Made by a program: the position numbers and the translations under genes. A DNA stretch of 64,000 nt from Pseudomonadota bacterium (GTDB taxonomy: Bacteria > Pseudomonadota > Gammaproteobacteria > Burkholderiales > Ferrovaceae), in the NCBI GenBank assembly GCA_021796835.1, contig JAKABO010000007.1, positions 1 through 64,000 of the forward strand. Reading direction: 5' to 3'. Of this stretch, positions 59,419 to 64,000 are shown piece by piece. The first letter of the stretch is position 1, and each line of letters opens with the position of its first letter. The notes below the pieces were generated by a model. That model searched no databases, was not told the DNA's origin, and saw only the letters and a list, made by a program, of their open reading frames with translations.

Positions 59419-59736
59419 TTATTTGAGACTTCCCTTAGGCAGCAGATTGCTTACGGCAGAGCGCTGAACCTGTATCACGGTACCCTTGGCCACTTCGAGT
59501 CGGACAAAATTGGCATCGATTTCGACAATCTTGCCGACAATCCCGCCCACCACCACCTCATCCCCCTTACTCAGGGACTCCAGCAAGGCTTTCTGCTCTT
59601 TCTGACGCTTCAACTGGGGGCGGATGATCATGAAATAAAGCGCCAGAAACATGAACGCGATGAAAAACAGGTTGATCCCCATATCAGGGGCGGATCCACC
59701 ACCGGACAGATCGGCAAAGGCATTTTCAATCAGCAT
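59419..59736 (-). CDS. yajC: Sec translocon accessory protein YajC
   Basis: 105 aa with one membrane helix (FFIAFMFLALYFMIIRPQLKRQKE) and a small cytoplasmic domain with GDEVVVGGIVGKI. Member of the SecDF-YajC complex. Start ATG 59736 with GGAGGG upstream. Standard order tgt-yajC-secD-secF. Confidence 0.96.
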   Translation of the reverse strand: MLIENAFADLSGGGSAPDMGINLFFIAFMFLALYFMIIRPQLKRQKEQKALLESLSKGDEVVVGGIVGKIVEIDANFVRLEVAKGTVIQVQRSAVSNLLPKGSLK

Positions 59737-59777
59737 GAGTCCCTCCAAAAAAACTTCACGATTCTAACACGATAGGA

Positions 59778-61920
<2,143 letters not shown>

Positions 61921-61925
61921 GAAGC

Positions 61926-61937
61926 GCATTATAATGC
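61926..61937. promoter_or_regulatory. Palindromic -10 element shared by queA and tRNA-Leu
   Basis: GCATTATAATGC is a perfect 12-bp palindrome that gives TATAAT on both strands (61930-61935 plus; 61928-61933 minus). Plus-strand use would start a transcript a few bases before tRNA-Leu; minus-strand use would start at the queA ATG. No clear -35 box is seen on either side. Confidence 0.5.
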
Positions 61938-61946
61938 ACGGCTGCT

Positions 61947-62033
61947 GCCCGGGTGGCGAAATTGGTAGACGCATCAGACTCAAAATCTGACGCTGGCGAC
62001 AGTGTGCCGGTTCGAGTCCGGCCCCGGGCACCA
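61947..62033 (+). tRNA. tRNA-Leu (anticodon CAA)
   Basis: 87 nt including an encoded CCA. Perfect acceptor stem GCCCGGG/CCCGGGC, D arm TGGCGAAATTGGTAGACGC, anticodon stem TCAGA/TCTGA with loop C-T-CAA-A-A, a long class II variable arm and T loop TTCGAGT. Reads UUG. Confidence 0.97.
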
Positions 62034-62140
62034 TCAGACAGTCCAGAGACCTCCGCGCTCACATCCAGATTTGATACAACACCAGAACCGAAAGAAAGCG
62101 ACAATAGGGCGAGATTTTCCTGGAAGACAGAAGGAACCCG

Positions 62141-62920
62141 GTGCGCAAATCAAGATTCGTGGCAGTTTTTTCACTCGTATTTGCAGGATGTTCGACTGTC
62201 TCTGTACACGACCCCCTGCCCCTGAAACAGAGCGATTCCATTTCGATCTATTATTGTGTCGAGTCGACGGCACAGATGAACATTCTGGATAAAGCGCTCA
62301 CCAAGGAAAAAAACAAGAACAGGTTTGACGAAGAAAACGCGGCGGCTCTTGAAGCCGTCAACGATTACCTGAACAGGAACATGATCAAATCGCCGCGCCT
62401 GAACGTCACGAAACTGCCCTCCTGCCAGGAGTTGGCCGCAGTACCGCACAACCCGACCGCGTTATACCTGACCGTTACCCTGAGTGGCTACGGGAGTCTG
62501 AATGAAAGGTGGAAAAAACTGTTCATCGGTTCCGGAATCATAGAAGGGACTGTTCAGGGCATCGTTGTCGGAACGGCCACTCAAAATCCGTGGCTGGGCC
62601 TTGCGATGGCATCGGAAGAATTTGGACAGGAATATTTGACCTGGAACGGCATTGACTGGCTGATGGGGGAAACTTATGCCCCGGTAACTTTGGAAGGTGC
62701 CCTGGTATCGTCGACGGACCGGCAGACGATCTGGAAGGACAGTTCGTTCATCACGGACAACAGCGACGAACTGGAAAAGATGAGCAAGGACGAAAAAAAG
62801 AAGAAGGAAGTGCAATTGAAAGCCAGCCTGCATAAAGCCGAAGAGGAACTGGGGACCTCTCTCAACGCTTATCTGACGAAAGAAATCCTGAAGGATGAGC
62901 CCTTGCCGGTTTCAAAATGA
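62141..62920 (+). CDS. Predicted lipoprotein of unknown function
   Basis: 259 aa from GTG 62141 (AAGGA five bases upstream). The signal sequence ends in lipobox VFAGC (Cys near residue 17). The middle has a glycine-rich hydrophobic patch (GSGIIEGTVQGIVVGTA, about 125-142) that could touch the membrane; the C-terminal third is charged, with KMSKDEKKKKEV. I do not recognise the family. It is richer in A/T than nearby genes and stands 107 bases after tRNA-Leu, which suggests a transferred gene. It is convergent with the patatin-like gene. Confidence 0.75.
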   Translation: MRKSRFVAVFSLVFAGCSTVSVHDPLPLKQSDSISIYYCVESTAQMNILDKALTKEKNKNRFDEENAAALEAVNDYLNRNMIKSPRLNVTKLPSCQELAAVPHNPTALYLTVTLSGYGSLNERWKKLFIGSGIIEGTVQGIVVGTATQNPWLGLAMASEEFGQEYLTWNGIDWLMGETYAPVTLEGALVSSTDRQTIWKDSSFITDNSDELEKMSKDEKKKKEVQLKASLHKAEEELGTSLNAYLTKEILKDEPLPVSK

Positions 62921-62965
62921 CCGATTTGGCGAAAACTCAGACAGCAGGCAGAAGTACTCACGCGC

Positions 62966-63814
62966 TCAACGAAGTCCCTGCAAAGCAGGCAGAACTCCGG
63001 CCACGCTCTTGTACCCCACCTCGATGGCCTCTACCCCGCGATGAAAATCGAAAAAGCCCACATGGCCCACCTTGGGGGTAATGAGCACGTCCGCCGGGTC
63101 TCCCGCCAACCGCCCGCGCGCAATACGTAATTGCATGATATTGATACTATTACTCAAAATTTCCCGTAACGAGGGCTTGGTCATTTCCGGACGCATCCAG
63201 GGCTGAAGAAGGTCCGTGTTCAAATCCACGGCAATGACGAACTCGGCGCCCATCGCTCTTGCCAGGGACACGGGAACGGGGTTGACCAACCCCCCATCCA
63301 CCAGAAATCTCTCGTCTCGCCGTACCGGCGTAAACAGCGCAGGAAAAGCAATGGAAGCCCTCATGGCTTCGATTGCCGAACCTTCGCGCAGCCAGACCTC
63401 CATTCCCGAATGCAGACACGTTGCCACCGCCCCATAAGGCAAAGCCAATTGTTCTATGGGACGATCCACGAAGTGAACCCGAAAGTACTCGATCAGCTTT
63501 TCTCCCTTGAGCATTCCTCCCTTCATACTGACGTCCAGCAATGAAAAGATATTTCTCATATTCATCTCCATCAGCCACTGTTCAAACCGACCCAGTTCGC
63601 CAGCCGCATACACCGCGCCGACCAAGGCCCCGATGGAGGTTCCACAGACCAGGTCAGGATGAATGCCGGCATCTTCCAGGGCTTTGATCACCCCCACATG
63701 CGCCCAGCCCCGGGCAGCTCCCCCACCCAGCACCAGTCCGATCCGGGGTTTTTTCGGAACCACCGGCGCAGAGACCTTGCTCGCTTCGGCATCAAATCTC
63801 TTCAGAAAATGCAT
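62966..63814 (-). CDS. Patatin-like phospholipase, RssA type
   Basis: 282 aa with the patatin acid hydrolase signature: oxyanion GGGAARGWAHVGV, nucleophile Ser in GTSIG and catalytic Asp in VDGGLVNPVP. Close in layout to bacterial RssA/YchK. Probably hydrolyses lysophospholipid or another acyl ester in the cytoplasm or at the membrane. GGGG purine tract precedes the ATG. Confidence 0.93.
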   Translation of the reverse strand: MHFLKRFDAEASKVSAPVVPKKPRIGLVLGGGAARGWAHVGVIKALEDAGIHPDLVCGTSIGALVGAVYAAGELGRFEQWLMEMNMRNIFSLLDVSMKGGMLKGEKLIEYFRVHFVDRPIEQLALPYGAVATCLHSGMEVWLREGSAIEAMRASIAFPALFTPVRRDERFLVDGGLVNPVPVSLARAMGAEFVIAVDLNTDLLQPWMRPEMTKPSLREILSNSINIMQLRIARGRLAGDPADVLITPKVGHVGFFDFHRGVEAIEVGYKSVAGVLPALQGLR

Positions 63815-63880
63815 TTCCCTACCCCTCAGTCAAGCGTCAAACGCAGCCCCCCTGCCGGTCTCGGCTGGCGAATCTGTCCC

Positions 63881-64000
63881 TCAGGCCCGCCAACGCGCAC
63901 ATTGCCTTTGCACCACTTCGGCCAGAGACTTTGTCTGTGCATGCTGTCGACGCAGCCAATCCACATCACTGCGGGCGGTCAACACTTCACGACGCAGGGC
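63881..64000 (-). CDS. C-terminal end of an unidentified protein (cut by window edge)
   Basis: From the right edge a minus-strand frame is open for 39 codons to a TGA at 63881-63883, reading DVDWLRRQHAQTKSLAEVV near the middle. It has strong coding character (Arg/Leu/Gln-rich helix) and would lie upstream of the patatin-like gene on the same strand. Too short to identify. Confidence 0.45.
   Translation of the reverse strand, partial: ALRREVLTARSDVDWLRRQHAQTKSLAEVVQRQCARWRA

Overview
This is a 64 kb stretch of a GC-rich proteobacterial chromosome, packed with short, often overlapping operons. The best guess for the organism is a betaproteobacterium, possibly of the Nitrosomonadales type. The reasons are the blocks miaB-phoH-ybeY-corC-lnt, glyQ-glyS-gmhB-plsC-ygjP, rnfH-ratA / smpB, hemA-prfA-prmC and queA-tgt-yajC-secD-secF, together with a HxxxxE form of the PlsC motif. 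I have no search result to name a genus. Most of the window is core genome. The accessory pieces are a Pel exopolysaccharide locus cut by the left edge, a regulator gene beside a tRNA-Met gene, a Type II restriction-modification pair between purB and a glutathione S-transferase gene, and a lipoprotein gene beside tRNA-Leu.

Layout. 1-6.4 kb (minus): pelA (3' end missing) and a translationally coupled UDP-sugar 4-epimerase (pelX-like), then a LOG-family phosphoribohydrolase, trpE and rpe. 6.5-13.3 kb: mltA, hemA-prfA-prmC, an unidentified conserved-looking gene, grxD and an S1/P1 nuclease. 13.3-20.3 kb: the GlrK/QseG/GlrR signalling set, split into glrR on plus and clcA-glrK-qseG on minus, with opgH (mdoH) between them. 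20.3-25.8 kb: a CHASE3-PAS-PAS hybrid histidine kinase coupled to a REC-EAL phosphodiesterase, divergent from an HTH-HATPase-STAS-like regulator. 25.9-37.3 kb: tRNA-Met, a DUF1134/EipA-type gene, and the long miaB...ygjP run. 37.4-43.8 kb: fadD, rhlE with a structured leader, a GT83-type glycosyltransferase with a PAP2 phosphatase, and carbonic anhydrase. 43.7-50 kb: mutM, a queuosine-precursor transporter, selO, marR, rnfH, ratA, smpB and icd. 50-55.9 kb: an Asr-like secreted His/Lys peptide, mnmA, purB, the restriction-modification pair and gst. 56-64 kb: dedA, secF-secD-yajC-tgt-queA, tRNA-Leu, a lipoprotein, a patatin-like protein and a gene fragment at the right edge.

The strongest new observation is the control region of opgH. 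It holds two perfect TGTC-N10-GACA boxes (the GlrR operator known from E. coli glmY), a perfect IHF consensus between them, and a perfect sigma-54 -24/-12 element ending 12 bases before the annotated opgH ATG. It lies directly behind glrR, whose product is a sigma-54 activator. This predicts that GlrK/GlrR controls osmoregulated periplasmic glucan synthesis directly here, where E. coli GlrR is known to act on the sRNA gene glmY. A run of ten C residues inside glrR is a possible on/off slip site for the same circuit. Other points worth a look are the single-chain HTH-kinase-STAS regulator with a promoter framed by an inverted repeat, the folded leader of rhlE, and a palindromic -10 element that could serve both queA and tRNA-Leu.
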